64,000 nucleotides of DNA. Source: an uncultured Lachnospiraceae bacterium. GTDB taxonomy: Bacteria > Bacillota > Clostridia > Lachnospirales > Lachnospiraceae. The translations under genes were made by a program, and so were the position numbers. Location of the stretch: the NCBI GenBank assembly GCA_902798585.1, contig CADBXF010000009.1:1-64000 (forward strand), written 5' to 3'. Under the pieces are notes generated by a model, which did no database searches, was not told where the DNA came from, and was given only the letters and a program-made list of their open reading frames with translations. This document shows positions 55,377 through 64,000 of the stretch, in pieces (within the stretch, counting starts at the first letter, position 1; the number at the start of each line of letters is the position of its first letter).

Positions 55377-57008
55377 TCAGCCGACGTCCCCGGCTTCAAC
55401 GGAAACCCGTTTGACATTTTCGAATATGCTGCAAATTTCATCGATTTCTGACGCATTATGTGTCACAATGACAACGCCCTTGTCTGCGGCATCCCTGTGA
55501 AGCCGCCGCAGCAATTGCCCGATTCTCGCCCGGTCAAGCCCCGTAAACGGCTCGTCGAGGGCGAGCAGATCGGACTCCGCGCACAGCGCGCGAATCCAGG
55601 CCGTCCGCCGTTTCATACCTCCCGAAAAATCGCGAACACTGCGCTTTACGCTGTCCTGGATTCCCACGGAAGCCAGCTCCCGGATGATTCTCTCCCGGTG
55701 CGCAGACGCCCTCCCCGGCAGGACAAGCGCGACATTCCTCCATGCGGAAAGTCCCTCGCACAGTCGATCCTCCTGGAATACCGCAGCCGCCTTCGGCCGG
55801 CCTCCCGGCGTCACAATTCCGCCGGCATCCGGCTCGGTCAGGCCGAGCAGACAGCGAAGAAGCGTGGTCTTTCCGCTTCCCGACGGGCCGGTGATCAGCA
55901 CGACCTCTCCCCGCGAAACCGTGAGCGTGATGTCGGACAGAACCGCTCTTCCGTTGTAATTCTTGGAGACTCCCCGAAGCTCAAGCAGCAGGTCGCCGCC
56001 TCTGTCCGCATGCACCGGAGCGCAGGCGGTATTTTCGGTCGGAATCTCCTCCGCGCTCTCCGAAAGATTTCCGGAAACAGTTTCCGGCTCCGTCGCTGTA
56101 TTTTCCGGGGAGTATTCTGCAGCAATCTCCGGAACATGCTCTTCATCGGTCTCCGGTTCCTCCGGCGCGGGCTCTTCAACACCCTCCGGCGCGGATCCGG
56201 TCTTTGAGGCGCGAATGCCGAGGATATAGCGAAGCACCTCCGTTCCGCGGTACCACATTGCGGGGTCGGCGAGCGTGACGGCGACGGCGCGGAACACAAC
56301 CATCACAGCCCACTCCATCAATACGCTGATTAACAGGATAAGCACGGTCCAGGCAAACAGGCTCTCCGTGTCGAGGTAGAGCTTCGCATCGTACAGCTGC
56401 CGGCCGATGGAGTCCTTCGAAAGGCCGATGATTTCCGCGGCGATGCCGGCCTTCCAGCACAGGGAAAGCCCGGTGGAAACCGCTGCCGTCGCATACGGCA
56501 CGGCATTGGGAATGTAGAGCGCCCGCAGACGGCGAATCCACGGAATCCGATACACCTTAGCCATTGCAAGCATGGATTCCGGCGTCTCGCGGATACCCCG
56601 GCTGACGTTTTCAAAGACAACCGGGAGAACAATCAAAAACGAGATGACAATGCTGATGCTCGCCGGATTCACCCAGAGAAGAAGGAGGATGATAAAGGAT
56701 ACCACGGGGACGGTTTTCACAAGCTTAAGCGGCGGAAGCAACAGGGCGGACAGAAAATCACCGAAACGGCATGCGATTGCCAGAACTACGCCCGCGAGAA
56801 GCGCGAGCGCGAAGCCGAGCGCAATGTGGACAAGGCTGGTTCGCCACACAGGCGCCGCAGCCGGGTCGGAAAGGAGCGAGATAAAACGCCGGAACACCGC
56901 CTTCGGGTACGGAAGCAAAACCGATTTGTCAAGGGATCCGGCGGCGTACTGCCACACGCAAAGCCATATCAAAACGGAAAATGACAGATAGATTGCTTTC
57001 TTCTTCAT
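55377..57008 (-). CDS. Fused ABC transporter permease-ATPase (SsuC-SsuB type)
   Basis: One protein of 543 residues joins both inner parts of an importer. Residues 1-265 are a permease of the nitrate/sulfonate/taurine/thiamine-precursor group, with about six membrane segments and the loop ETPESMLAMAKVYRIPWIRRLRALYIPNAVP. Residues 270-340 are an acidic linker of E, P, A and T. Residues 340-543 are an ATPase: Walker A GPSGSGKTT at 374-382, Q-loop FQED at 411, signature FSGGMKRR at 461-468, Walker B LLALDEPF at 481-488, switch VTHNASE. In this family the two parts are normally separate proteins. No binding-protein gene is nearby, so the substrate is unknown. AAAGGGGAC precedes the ATG. Confidence 0.88.
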   Translation of the reverse strand: MKKKAIYLSFSVLIWLCVWQYAAGSLDKSVLLPYPKAVFRRFISLLSDPAAAPVWRTSLVHIALGFALALLAGVVLAIACRFGDFLSALLLPPLKLVKTVPVVSFIILLLLWVNPASISIVISFLIVLPVVFENVSRGIRETPESMLAMAKVYRIPWIRRLRALYIPNAVPYATAAVSTGLSLCWKAGIAAEIIGLSKDSIGRQLYDAKLYLDTESLFAWTVLILLISVLMEWAVMVVFRAVAVTLADPAMWYRGTEVLRYILGIRASKTGSAPEGVEEPAPEEPETDEEHVPEIAAEYSPENTATEPETVSGNLSESAEEIPTENTACAPVHADRGGDLLLELRGVSKNYNGRAVLSDITLTVSRGEVVLITGPSGSGKTTLLRCLLGLTEPDAGGIVTPGGRPKAAAVFQEDRLCEGLSAWRNVALVLPGRASAHRERIIRELASVGIQDSVKRSVRDFSGGMKRRTAWIRALCAESDLLALDEPFTGLDRARIGQLLRRLHRDAADKGVVIVTHNASEIDEICSIFENVKRVSVEAGDVG

Positions 57009-57061
57009 GATGTCCCCTTTCCCGGAGGCGCGGCCTCCTCGCCGGTCCTCTGTAACAAACA

Positions 57062-57093
57062 TGCCCCCGCCGTGACACAACACAGCGGGGGCA
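57062..57093 (-). terminator. Hairpin after pckA
   Basis: TGCCCCCGC pairs with GCGGGGGCA (57085-57093 with 57062-57070). The following TGTTTGTT is a weak T-tract, so some read-through into the transporter gene is possible. Confidence 0.7.
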
Positions 57094-57122
57094 TGGAATG
57101 CACAATTCAAAGGTTTATGCAA

Positions 57123-58736
57123 TCAAAGCTTCGGGCCGGCCTTAACCAATGCCTTGCCTGCTGCGTTGCCTTCGTACTTCGCGAAGTTCTTGATGAAACG
57201 GCCTGCGAGATCCTTAGCCTTCTCCTCCCAAACGGAAGCGTCAGCGTAGGTATCGCGAGGATCGAGAATCGCAGGATTAACACCCGGAAGCTCGGTGGGA
57301 ACCTCGAAATCGAAGATCGGAATCTTCTTGGTAGGAGCGTTGTTTACATCGCCGCTGAGAATCGCATCGATGATACCGCGGGTATCCTTGATGGAGATTC
57401 TCTTGCCGGTTCCGTTCCAACCGGTATTTACAAGATAAGCCTTAGCGCCGCTCTTCTGCATCTTCTTAACGAGCTCCTCGCCGTACTTGGTAGGGTGAAG
57501 CTCAAGGAAAGCCTGACCGAAGCATGCGGAGAAGGTAGGAGTAGGCTCCGTGATTCCGCGCTCGGTACCAGCAAGCTTAGCGGTGAAACCGGAAAGGAAG
57601 TAGTACTGCGTCTGCTCGGGAGTCAGGATGGAAACCGGAGGAAGAACGCCGAAAGCATCTGCCGAAAGGAAGATTACATTCTTAGCGTCAGGACCAGCGG
57701 AAATTCCGTTAACCTTCTTAACGATGTTGTTGATGTGCTCAATCGGGTAGGAAACACGGGTGTTCTCGGTAACGCTCTTGTCAGCGAAATCGATCTTGCC
57801 GTCCTTGTCTACGGTAACGTTCTCAAGGAGAGCGTCTCTCTTGATTGCGTTGTAGATATCGGGCTCGGAATCCTTATCGAGGTTGATAACCTTAGCGTAG
57901 CAGCCGCCCTCGAAGTTGAAGACGCCGTTGTCGTCCCAGCCGTGCTCGTCGTCACCGATGAGAAGTCTCTTGGGATCGGTGGAAAGCGTCGTCTTACCGG
58001 TTCCCGAAAGGCCGAAGAAGATTGCGGTGTTCTTTCCTTCCATATCGGTGTTAGCGGAGCAGTGCATGGAAGCCATGCCCTGAAGAGGAAGGTAGTAGTT
58101 CATCATGGAGAACATACCTTTCTTCATCTCGCCGCCGTACCAGGTGTTGATGATAACCTGCTCACGGGAGGTGATATTGAACGCTACACAGGTCTCGGAG
58201 TTAAGACCGAGCTCCTTGTAGTTCTCAACCTTTGCAAGGGAAGCGTTGTAAATTACGAAGTTCGGCTCAAAGCTCTCAAGCTCTTCAGCGGTGGGCTGAA
58301 TGAACATGTTCTTGATGAAGTGAGCCTGCCAAGCAACCTCTACGATGAAACGAACTGCCATACGGGAGTCCTTGTTAGCGCCGCAGAATGCATCTACAAC
58401 AAAGAGTCTCTTGTTGGAAAGCTCCTTCTTAGCGATATCCTTAACAACAGCCCAAACTTCCTCGCTCATCGGGTGGTTGTCATTCTTGTACGCATCGGTG
58501 GTCCACCAAACGGTGTCCTTGGAATTCTCATCCATTACGATGTACTTGTCTTTAGGAGAACGTCCGGTGTAAACACCCGTCATAACGTTAACCGCACCGA
58601 GCTCGGTCTCAACACCGACTTCGTAACCGGTGAGCTCCGGCTTCAGCTCTTCCTTGTAGAGATCCTCATAGGAAGGATTGTGTACAATCTCGGTAACACC
58701 GGTGATGCCGTACTTGGTCAAATCAATCTTTGCCAT
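57123..58736 (-). CDS. pckA: Phosphoenolpyruvate carboxykinase (ATP)
   Basis: Interconverts oxaloacetate + ATP and phosphoenolpyruvate + CO2 + ADP. In rumen and gut anaerobes it often runs toward oxaloacetate in succinate formation. The protein has 537 residues. The kinase-1 P-loop is GLSGTGKTT at 242-250 and the kinase-2 metal site is GDDEHGW at 261-267. TGRSPKDK at 57-64 and the [14 protein letters not shown] region are family marks. The gene has its own promoter with an 18-base spacer (58829-58858). Confidence 0.97.
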   Translation of the reverse strand: MAKIDLTKYGITGVTEIVHNPSYEDLYKEELKPELTGYEVGVETELGAVNVMTGVYTGRSPKDKYIVMDENSKDTVWWTTDAYKNDNHPMSEEVWAVVKDIAKKELSNKRLFVVDAFCGANKDSRMAVRFIVEVAWQAHFIKNMFIQPTAEELESFEPNFVIYNASLAKVENYKELGLNSETCVAFNITSREQVIINTWYGGEMKKGMFSMMNYYLPLQGMASMHCSANTDMEGKNTAIFFGLSGTGKTTLSTDPKRLLIGDDEHGWDDNGVFNFEGGCYAKVINLDKDSEPDIYNAIKRDALLENVTVDKDGKIDFADKSVTENTRVSYPIEHINNIVKKVNGISAGPDAKNVIFLSADAFGVLPPVSILTPEQTQYYFLSGFTAKLAGTERGITEPTPTFSACFGQAFLELHPTKYGEELVKKMQKSGAKAYLVNTGWNGTGKRISIKDTRGIIDAILSGDVNNAPTKKIPIFDFEVPTELPGVNPAILDPRDTYADASVWEEKAKDLAGRFIKNFAKYEGNAAGKALVKAGPKL

Positions 58737-58828
58737 GTTTTGTACCTCTTTCTATAAATTTCATAAGGCCCGTGGGCCTCTGCGTTACTGGTAAACAGTT
58801 GCATCGGGCGCAAGCCCAATCAAAGTGA

Positions 58829-58858
58829 ATTATACATTAGAGTGCTTTTCAAAGTCAA
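58829..58858 (-). promoter_or_regulatory. pckA promoter
   Basis: On the minus strand TTGACT (58853-58858), 18 bases, TATAAT (58829-58834). A small GGGC/GCCC hairpin (58806-58817) follows in the leader. Confidence 0.82.
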
Positions 58859-58883
58859 CAGCAAATTTCAAAAATCCGTTCTG

Positions 58884-58922
58884 AAAGAAAAGAGAACCCG
58901 GCGCGCTTTTTTCGCCGGGTTC
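58884..58922 (-). terminator. Terminator of the GH5 gene
   Basis: GAACCCGGCG/CGCCGGGTTC (58913-58922 with 58894-58903 on the minus strand), followed by TCTTTTCTTTC, 7 bases past the stop. Confidence 0.88.
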
Positions 58923-58928
58923 CCCGTG

Positions 58929-60932
58929 TTATTCTTTCCGTTGTTTTTTTCTCTTCAGGCAGAAAGCGACCGCGATAACGGCAACCGCCAGCACTCCCGC
59001 ACAGACAAGTCCGACGGTCCGCAGCGTCGATCCGGAAGACTCCTGTCCGGCCTTATCCGGAGCTGTCGCCGGCGACGGTGCCGCGGTGGGTGTCGCCTCC
59101 GCAGGCGCCTCGGTCGGAGCTGCCGTCGGCGTTATCTCCGCAGCCCGCTCCGCGTCGGTCTTTAAGCGAAGCTTTGCATATACGACGGCGTCGCCGTCCA
59201 GCTTCGTATCCTTCGTGTACTCCCCTTCGTAAGTCTTCGTCAGATACCAGCCTTCGAACACCCAGTCCTCCGACTCCGGATTCGCCGGGTATTGTCCGCC
59301 GGATGCGTACCGCTGGCCGTTCACCATATAGGTCAGCTTCGCGTCCCCGGTCACAACGACCTCGTAGACCGTCACGCCGGGCTCCGTCGTAATCACCATG
59401 AAATTGCGAAGCTCCGACGGGTCGTTCACCTTGTTCGCGCTCATGGCGCCCGAAAGCGTCGCATAATCGTACCAGATGATTTTCCGATCGCCCTCGTCCG
59501 CATAGCGCGTCGGCTCCACCGGAATCCACCACGCCTGCTTAATCTCGCTGTCGAGAATCACCTTCGGCTCGCCTGCGCCGCCGTCGTCGGGCGTGTATAC
59601 GATTCCGATCTCGCGCCCCTCGGCAAACCATGTCGCCTTCGCGCTCATCGTAAGAAAGCTCGACTTCCATGCCTCCCCGGACTTCTTTCCTCCCGGAACG
59701 CTCCATACGGCGTTGCCGGCAACCTGCGAACCGCCGCCCGTCAATGCGCTTCCGCGCTCCGTGCTCTTCGCGCCTTCGAACAATCCCGCAACCACGGTCG
59801 GATAGTTCCATTCACAGGTCTTCCGGTTGATGTACGCGTGGCTCTCGCCTCCCGACTTCGTATCGCTTCCGTTGTCCCAGATGACAATCGGGATGCCGTA
59901 GGCCTGCGAGCAACGGCCCATACACTGCGCCCATTTTACGCGCTCCTCCGTGTTACCCTTCTCGGTGGCGCTCGTCTCGCCCATCACAACCGGAATGCCG
60001 TGGTCGAGGAACGCGCTTTTAATCGCTTTGAATACCGCCTCAACCTCGGCCTCGTCGGCGCCGGAAAATGTCTTCTGCGTGTCCTTCAGGCAGAAGTTGT
60101 ACGGGGAATAGCAGTGCACCGAGGCAATCAGATTCTTCACGACCTTTCCGTCGTAAGTCGGCAGGGAAACCGCCTCCATGACATTGCCCGAGCACGACGC
60201 CGCATACCCCGGAATCATGAGGCAGCGCTCGTCGTTGTGCCCCGTGCCGTCCGCGCGAACCGTCTGTGCGAAAACCGCAAGCAGATAGTTGACTGCCTTG
60301 TAGCCCTCGCGGTTGCCGGACCACTCAACCGCCGAACCGGCCATGCGCGGCTCGTTCGTACCCTCGAAGATCAGATGCTGGTCGTACTCCGCAAAATACG
60401 CCGCAATCTGCTTCCAGACCGCCGCAAGTTCCGTTCCGACCTCGCGGTATTTCTTATCGAGATCCCTAACATTCAGCCAGGACTCGTGATGCACATTGAT
60501 GATGACGAAGAGCCCCTCCTCATAGCACCAGTCCACGACCTCCTTCACGCGGCTTAAAAACGCGTCGTTGATCTTGTACTCGTGCCGCGCATCCAGCTCC
60601 TGCGCCCAGGTAATCGGGATTCGAATCACGGAAAATCCCGCTTCCTTCACGGCGTGAATCAATTCCTTCGTCACCTTCGGGTTGCCCCATGAGGTCTCGT
60701 GAGTGGCTCCTCTTCCGCCCGTCGCGTCAAAGGTGTTTCCGAGATTCCACCCGAGGCCCATCATCGAGACGACTTCCTCCGCGCTTCTGCCCGTCAGCTC
60801 CGCGCCCGCCGCCGTGAGCGTCAGACCGCCCCCGTCCGCCGCCGCGGCTCCCCCGGCTGCCGCGCACAGCAGCGCCGCGCACAGAAGCGCCGCGCACAGG
60901 CAGCGAATTCCTCTTTTTTTGCAATTTACCAT
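58929..60932 (-). CDS. Membrane-anchored GH5 endoglucanase-like enzyme
   Basis: Extracellular glycoside hydrolase of 667 residues. A signal peptide (about 1-33) is followed by a GH5 barrel starting GLGWNLGNTFDA (59-70). The acid/base Glu194 lies in FEGTNEPR and the nucleophile Glu319 in VVMGETSA. After about residue 390 a beta-rich module that may bind carbohydrate follows, then an InlB/Flg_new-like repeat (GWYLTKTYEGEYTKDTKL). A Pro/Thr/Ala linker and a C-terminal membrane segment with a basic tail (VGLVCAGVLAVAVIAVAFCLKRKK) end the protein. It would cut beta-glucan or a related polymer at the cell surface. The ATG chosen follows GGAGG by 9 bases. Confidence 0.92.
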   Translation of the reverse strand: MVNCKKRGIRCLCAALLCAALLCAAAGGAAAADGGGLTLTAAGAELTGRSAEEVVSMMGLGWNLGNTFDATGGRGATHETSWGNPKVTKELIHAVKEAGFSVIRIPITWAQELDARHEYKINDAFLSRVKEVVDWCYEEGLFVIINVHHESWLNVRDLDKKYREVGTELAAVWKQIAAYFAEYDQHLIFEGTNEPRMAGSAVEWSGNREGYKAVNYLLAVFAQTVRADGTGHNDERCLMIPGYAASCSGNVMEAVSLPTYDGKVVKNLIASVHCYSPYNFCLKDTQKTFSGADEAEVEAVFKAIKSAFLDHGIPVVMGETSATEKGNTEERVKWAQCMGRCSQAYGIPIVIWDNGSDTKSGGESHAYINRKTCEWNYPTVVAGLFEGAKSTERGSALTGGGSQVAGNAVWSVPGGKKSGEAWKSSFLTMSAKATWFAEGREIGIVYTPDDGGAGEPKVILDSEIKQAWWIPVEPTRYADEGDRKIIWYDYATLSGAMSANKVNDPSELRNFMVITTEPGVTVYEVVVTGDAKLTYMVNGQRYASGGQYPANPESEDWVFEGWYLTKTYEGEYTKDTKLDGDAVVYAKLRLKTDAERAAEITPTAAPTEAPAEATPTAAPSPATAPDKAGQESSGSTLRTVGLVCAGVLAVAVIAVAFCLKRKKQRKE

Positions 60933-61062
60933 TTTTCCAAACCTCCGCATCGGATATCTACACCATTGTAGCGGAAAACCGCCTCCGCAGTCAATGCGTT
61001 TTCTGCTCTGTTTTCGGTATGTTTCGGTATCTCGTCGTGCTACCCGTCAAATGCGGCGCGAT

Positions 61063-61091
61063 TTTACTTTTTTCCGGCGGTGTGCTATACT
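61063..61091 (+). promoter_or_regulatory. birA promoter
   Basis: TTTACT (61063-61068), 17 bases, TATACT (61086-61091), about 95 bp before the birA TTG start. Confidence 0.75.
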
Positions 61092-61184
61092 GTGCGGTGG
61101 GTGGGCCGCGTGTCTGCCCGAAACAATCGCGCCTGCGGAAAGGCCTTGCGGCATCCGCTTTGCGCGGGCAAGGAGGATGCTGTT

Positions 61185-62060
61185 TTGAACGCCGGACTGG
61201 TCTCTTCGCTTCTCACGGAAGCTTCCCGAATCACACTGCTCGTGCGCGACACGGTGACCTCCACGAACCTCCTCGTAAAGGAGCTCGGCGCGCAGGGGGC
61301 GCCCGAGGGTACACTGATGGTCGCTTCGGAACAGACGCAGGGGCGGGGACGCCTCGGCCGCCGGTTCGAGTCGCCGGAGCACACGGGGCTGTATTTTACG
61401 ATTTTGCTGCGACCGGATCTTCCGGTTTCGAAGAGCCTGCACATCACGATTCTTGCGGCGGTTGCCGCCGCTGAGGGAATCGCGGAGGTAACCGGCCTTT
61501 CCCCGGAGATCAAATGGGTCAACGACCTCTATCTCCGCGACCGTAAGATTTGCGGAATCCTTGCGGAATCCGCCTTTTTGCCCGGCACCGACCGGCTTGC
61601 TTACACGGCTCTCGGAATCGGAGTCAACCTGGAGGAACCGGCCGGCGGATTTACCGGCACGGCCGCCGGAATCGCGGGGGCGCTGTACCCGCACGGCGCA
61701 GCACCGGAGGAACTTCCCGAGCGGTTGCTCGCTGCGATTGTAAACCGCCTCCTCGGATACTTCGACGAGCTTCGGGAGTATTCTTCCGGGGAGAGCGAAG
61801 CGGAGCGCGGCGGATGCGGCGCCGGCGCCCGGCGCTCTGATTTTCCGCGCGGAAACGCGCCGTCCTACATGGAGCGCTACCGCGCTTCGGATTATCTCTT
61901 CGGAAAGGATGTATGGCTGGTGCCGGACATCACCCGGCCGGAGGCAGCGCAACGCGTGCAGGCGACGGCCATCGACGCGGAGGGAAGGCTCCTTGTGACG
62001 CTGCCGGACGGCACAACGGAGGCGGTATCCTCGGGGGATGTCATGATCCGGCTTTCGTGA
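61185..62060 (+). CDS. birA: Biotin-protein ligase (class I, no DNA-binding domain)
   Basis: Attaches biotin to the lysine of acetyl-CoA carboxylase or related carboxylases through biotinyl-AMP. The protein has 291 residues from a TTG codon placed 8 bases after AAGGAGG; the frame is open upstream, but that part lies around the promoter and has no ribosome site. The biotinyl-AMP loop GRGRLGR and the motifs TSTN, KWVNDLYL and LGIGVNLEE are present. The N-terminal helix-turn-helix of bifunctional BirA is absent, so it is probably only a ligase. A low-complexity insert (about SSGESEAERGGCGAGARR) separates the core from the C-terminal domain. Confidence 0.93.
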   Translation: MNAGLVSSLLTEASRITLLVRDTVTSTNLLVKELGAQGAPEGTLMVASEQTQGRGRLGRRFESPEHTGLYFTILLRPDLPVSKSLHITILAAVAAAEGIAEVTGLSPEIKWVNDLYLRDRKICGILAESAFLPGTDRLAYTALGIGVNLEEPAGGFTGTAAGIAGALYPHGAAPEELPERLLAAIVNRLLGYFDELREYSSGESEAERGGCGAGARRSDFPRGNAPSYMERYRASDYLFGKDVWLVPDITRPEAAQRVQATAIDAEGRLLVTLPDGTTEAVSSGDVMIRLS

Positions 62061-62138
62061 TGTCAGCCGGAATGGTTTTCGGGCCGGGGAGTTGCAGCGG
62101 AATGCGGAAGCATTTTTCGCAGGAGAAAGGAAGTCATA

Positions 62139-64000
62139 ATGAACATAGATGAATACATCAAGGCCAAAAAGGCCGGTGAGAAGGAATATGATTACTGCGT
62201 GTCCAAAGGTATTCACCCGTATCTGGTGTGCCTTGACGACATGCTTGCGCGCGTTGAGGTCGACAGCCGCGTCAAGCTCGGTCTGGTTGAGATTCCGATG
62301 AGCAAAATCGCCGGAACCTACAACGAGGGCCGGAGCAACGCGTTTGCGCGCAACTTCATGCCGCTCCTCGACAAGGATTCCGAGTTCGCCATGAAATGGG
62401 CGACGCTCTACGAGTCGATGGAGGCCGAGGGCATGCGCGACCCTGTCATCGCGTACGAATTTCTGGACAAGTTCTACATTCAGGAGGGAAACAAGCGGGT
62501 CAGCGTCTCGCGCTGCATGGACGCCGTCTCGGTTGAGGGTTATGTCACAAGAATCATCCCGAAGCGAAATGACACCAGAGAGGTCCAGATGTACTACGAA
62601 TTTCTGGATTTCTACGAGAAGACGCAGATCAACTATCTCACCTTCTCGAAGGAGGGCAGCTATCAGCTTCTTCTGAAGGCGACCTACAACAACACCGAAA
62701 CCGTGTGGGACGACACGATGAAGTCCGACTTCCGCTCGGCCTACATCACCTTCAGCAAGGAGTTTCTCGCGCGCGGCGGAAGCAAGCTCCAGCTCACGGT
62801 ATCCGACGCATTTTTGGTGTACTTAAGCATCTTCGGCTACGAGGAGGCCCGGGACGCGCTCGCTTCGGAATACCGCGACAACATAAGCAAAATATGGAAC
62901 GAGTTCGAGCTGTACAGCCACCACCGCACCATCTCCATTTCGTTAAATCCCATCGCCGACCCGAAGAAGCACACCTTCTCCATGCTCATCTCGCCAAAGA
63001 CCTACGCGGCGGCCTGGGTGTACGAGAAGCCCAAGGAAATCAGCGCCTGGACCTATGCCCATGAGCTCGGCCGCGAATATATCGACGATGTGTTCGGCAA
63101 GCAGATTAACACCGACGCCGTCTTCGGCGTTTCGGTCGCCGAGGCGGTCGGGACGATGGAGAAGCTCATCGCGGAAGGCTACAATGTGATTTTCGCCACC
63201 TCGCCGCAGTATTTTCCGGCGTGCGCCAAGGTCGCTGTCGAGCACCCGGATGTCAAAGTCCTCAACTGCTCGCTCAACCTTTCCTCGCGCCATGTACGCT
63301 CGTACTATCTTCGCATGTACGAGGCCAAATTCATGATCGGCGCGCTGGCCGGCGCCCTCGCGACGGACGATCGCATCGGCTATGTCGCGGACTATCCGAT
63401 TTTCGGCGTCACCGCGAGCATCAATGCCTTTGCGCTCGGCGCCCGCATGGTCAACCCGAAGGCGGAGGTGTACCTCGAGTGGTCCACCGTCAAGGGAAGC
63501 GAACCGAAGGAGCGATTCCGCGAGCAGGGCATCACGCTCATCTCAAGCCGCGATTTGAACGCGCCGGGCAGCCTCTCCCGCGAGTTCGGTCTGTTCCGCA
63601 GAAACGGCGAAGATGTCGCGAAAAATTATGCGCTTCCGGTATGGCACTGGGGGAAAATGTACGAGGATATTCTCCGCTCCATCCTCAACGGCAACTGGAA
63701 GGATGAGGAGGAGTCCGCCGACAACCGCGCGCTCAACTACTGGTGGGGAATGTCCGCCGGCGCCATCGATGTCATCTACTCCGACCGCATTCCGACCGGT
63801 ACGAAGCTGCTCCTCAAGATTCTTCGCTCCTCGCTCACGAGCGGAGGCTTCAACCCGTTTTCCGGACTTCTCAAGTACCGGGACGGTACGCAGGAGGATG
63901 CGGGCGACGGTCTCTCGCCGGAGAAAATTCTTCGGATGAACAAGCTTCTCTACAACATCCACGGAAGCATTCCGACAATCGATGTGATCAGCGAAGATTA
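62139..64000 (+). CDS. BMP-family (PnrA/Med-like) protein with N-terminal ParB-like domain, 3' end outside window
   Basis: The 620 codons present begin MNIDEYIKAKKAGEKEYDY after an AGGAG site (AGGAGAAAGGAAGTCATA). No signal peptide is seen, so the protein may stay in the cytoplasm. The N-terminal 150 residues contain a ParB/sulfiredoxin-like patch (YIQEGNKRVSVSRCMDAVSVEGYV). The C-terminal half resembles BMP/PnrA substrate-binding proteins (FGVSVAEAVGTMEKLIAEGYNVIFATSPQYFPACAKVA, EAKFMIGALAGALA), which usually bind nucleosides outside the cell. Loss of export suggests a regulator or sensor role like Med, an inference. The 3' end is cut by the window. Confidence 0.8.
   Translation, partial: MNIDEYIKAKKAGEKEYDYCVSKGIHPYLVCLDDMLARVEVDSRVKLGLVEIPMSKIAGTYNEGRSNAFARNFMPLLDKDSEFAMKWATLYESMEAEGMRDPVIAYEFLDKFYIQEGNKRVSVSRCMDAVSVEGYVTRIIPKRNDTREVQMYYEFLDFYEKTQINYLTFSKEGSYQLLLKATYNNTETVWDDTMKSDFRSAYITFSKEFLARGGSKLQLTVSDAFLVYLSIFGYEEARDALASEYRDNISKIWNEFELYSHHRTISISLNPIADPKKHTFSMLISPKTYAAAWVYEKPKEISAWTYAHELGREYIDDVFGKQINTDAVFGVSVAEAVGTMEKLIAEGYNVIFATSPQYFPACAKVAVEHPDVKVLNCSLNLSSRHVRSYYLRMYEAKFMIGALAGALATDDRIGYVADYPIFGVTASINAFALGARMVNPKAEVYLEWSTVKGSEPKERFREQGITLISSRDLNAPGSLSREFGLFRRNGEDVAKNYALPVWHWGKMYEDILRSILNGNWKDEEESADNRALNYWWGMSAGAIDVIYSDRIPTGTKLLLKILRSSLTSGGFNPFSGLLKYRDGTQEDAGDGLSPEKILRMNKLLYNIHGSIPTIDVISED

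Overview
The window looks like chromosomal DNA of a fairly GC-rich Gram-positive anaerobe of the Clostridia, most likely a Lachnospiraceae-type gut or rumen bacterium. The signs are anaerobic ribonucleotide reductase, T-box leaders in front of two aminoacyl-tRNA synthetase genes, class II aldolase, ATP-type PEP carboxykinase, many lipoprotein and membrane-anchored sugar-uptake proteins, no outer-membrane genes, and strong SD sequences. Nearly all genes lie on the minus strand; only an araC-type pseudogene, proS, birA and a BMP-family protein lie on the plus strand.

Layout. 1-5.4 kb: 5' part of nrdD (with what look like paired NrdR boxes), hflX with a TPR lipoprotein, fba and lepB. 5.4-22.9 kb: carbohydrate block. 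It has a GH3 glycosidase, a solute-binding lipoprotein with its own promoter, and a roughly 12-kb operon. That operon encodes a membrane-anchored 1009-residue binding protein, two permease pairs, an NHL/TPR membrane protein, a Yip1-family protein and a DUF5696 protein. A divergent AraC regulator next to it carries a frameshift. 22.9-29.7 kb: two membrane proteins, cca and glgP. 29.9-35.5 kb: a second ABC sugar importer, a small lipoprotein and an FGGY kinase. 35.8-38.4 kb: NUDIX hydrolase, cell-wall amidase and a nuclease-like protein. 38.4-39.6 kb: gene-free DNA made of four different repeat arrays. 39.6-47.3 kb: ileS and proS, each with promoter and T-box leader, around a radical SAM protein and two small proteins. 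47.3-51.0 kb: an AT-richer stretch of uncharacterised membrane or zinc-ribbon proteins. 51.0-54.2 kb: YwlG-like protein, cytidylate-kinase-like protein and a CBS-domain pyrophosphatase. 54.3-55.2 kb: no gene on either strand, but a strong minus-strand promoter, a tandem array of about 56 bp with pairable arms, and a terminator. This is the best candidate here for an undescribed large structured RNA. 55.4-64 kb: a fused ABC permease-ATPase, pckA, a membrane-anchored GH5 glucanase, birA and a truncated BMP-family protein.

Taken together the genes describe a saccharolytic fermenter: extracellular GH5 and GH3 enzymes, two or three oligosaccharide importers, FGGY kinase, aldolase, glycogen phosphorylase and PckA. 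All assignments come from reading the sequence by eye; no database search was run. Starts were moved to internal ATG, GTG or TTG codons where a ribosome-binding site or signal peptide favoured them.
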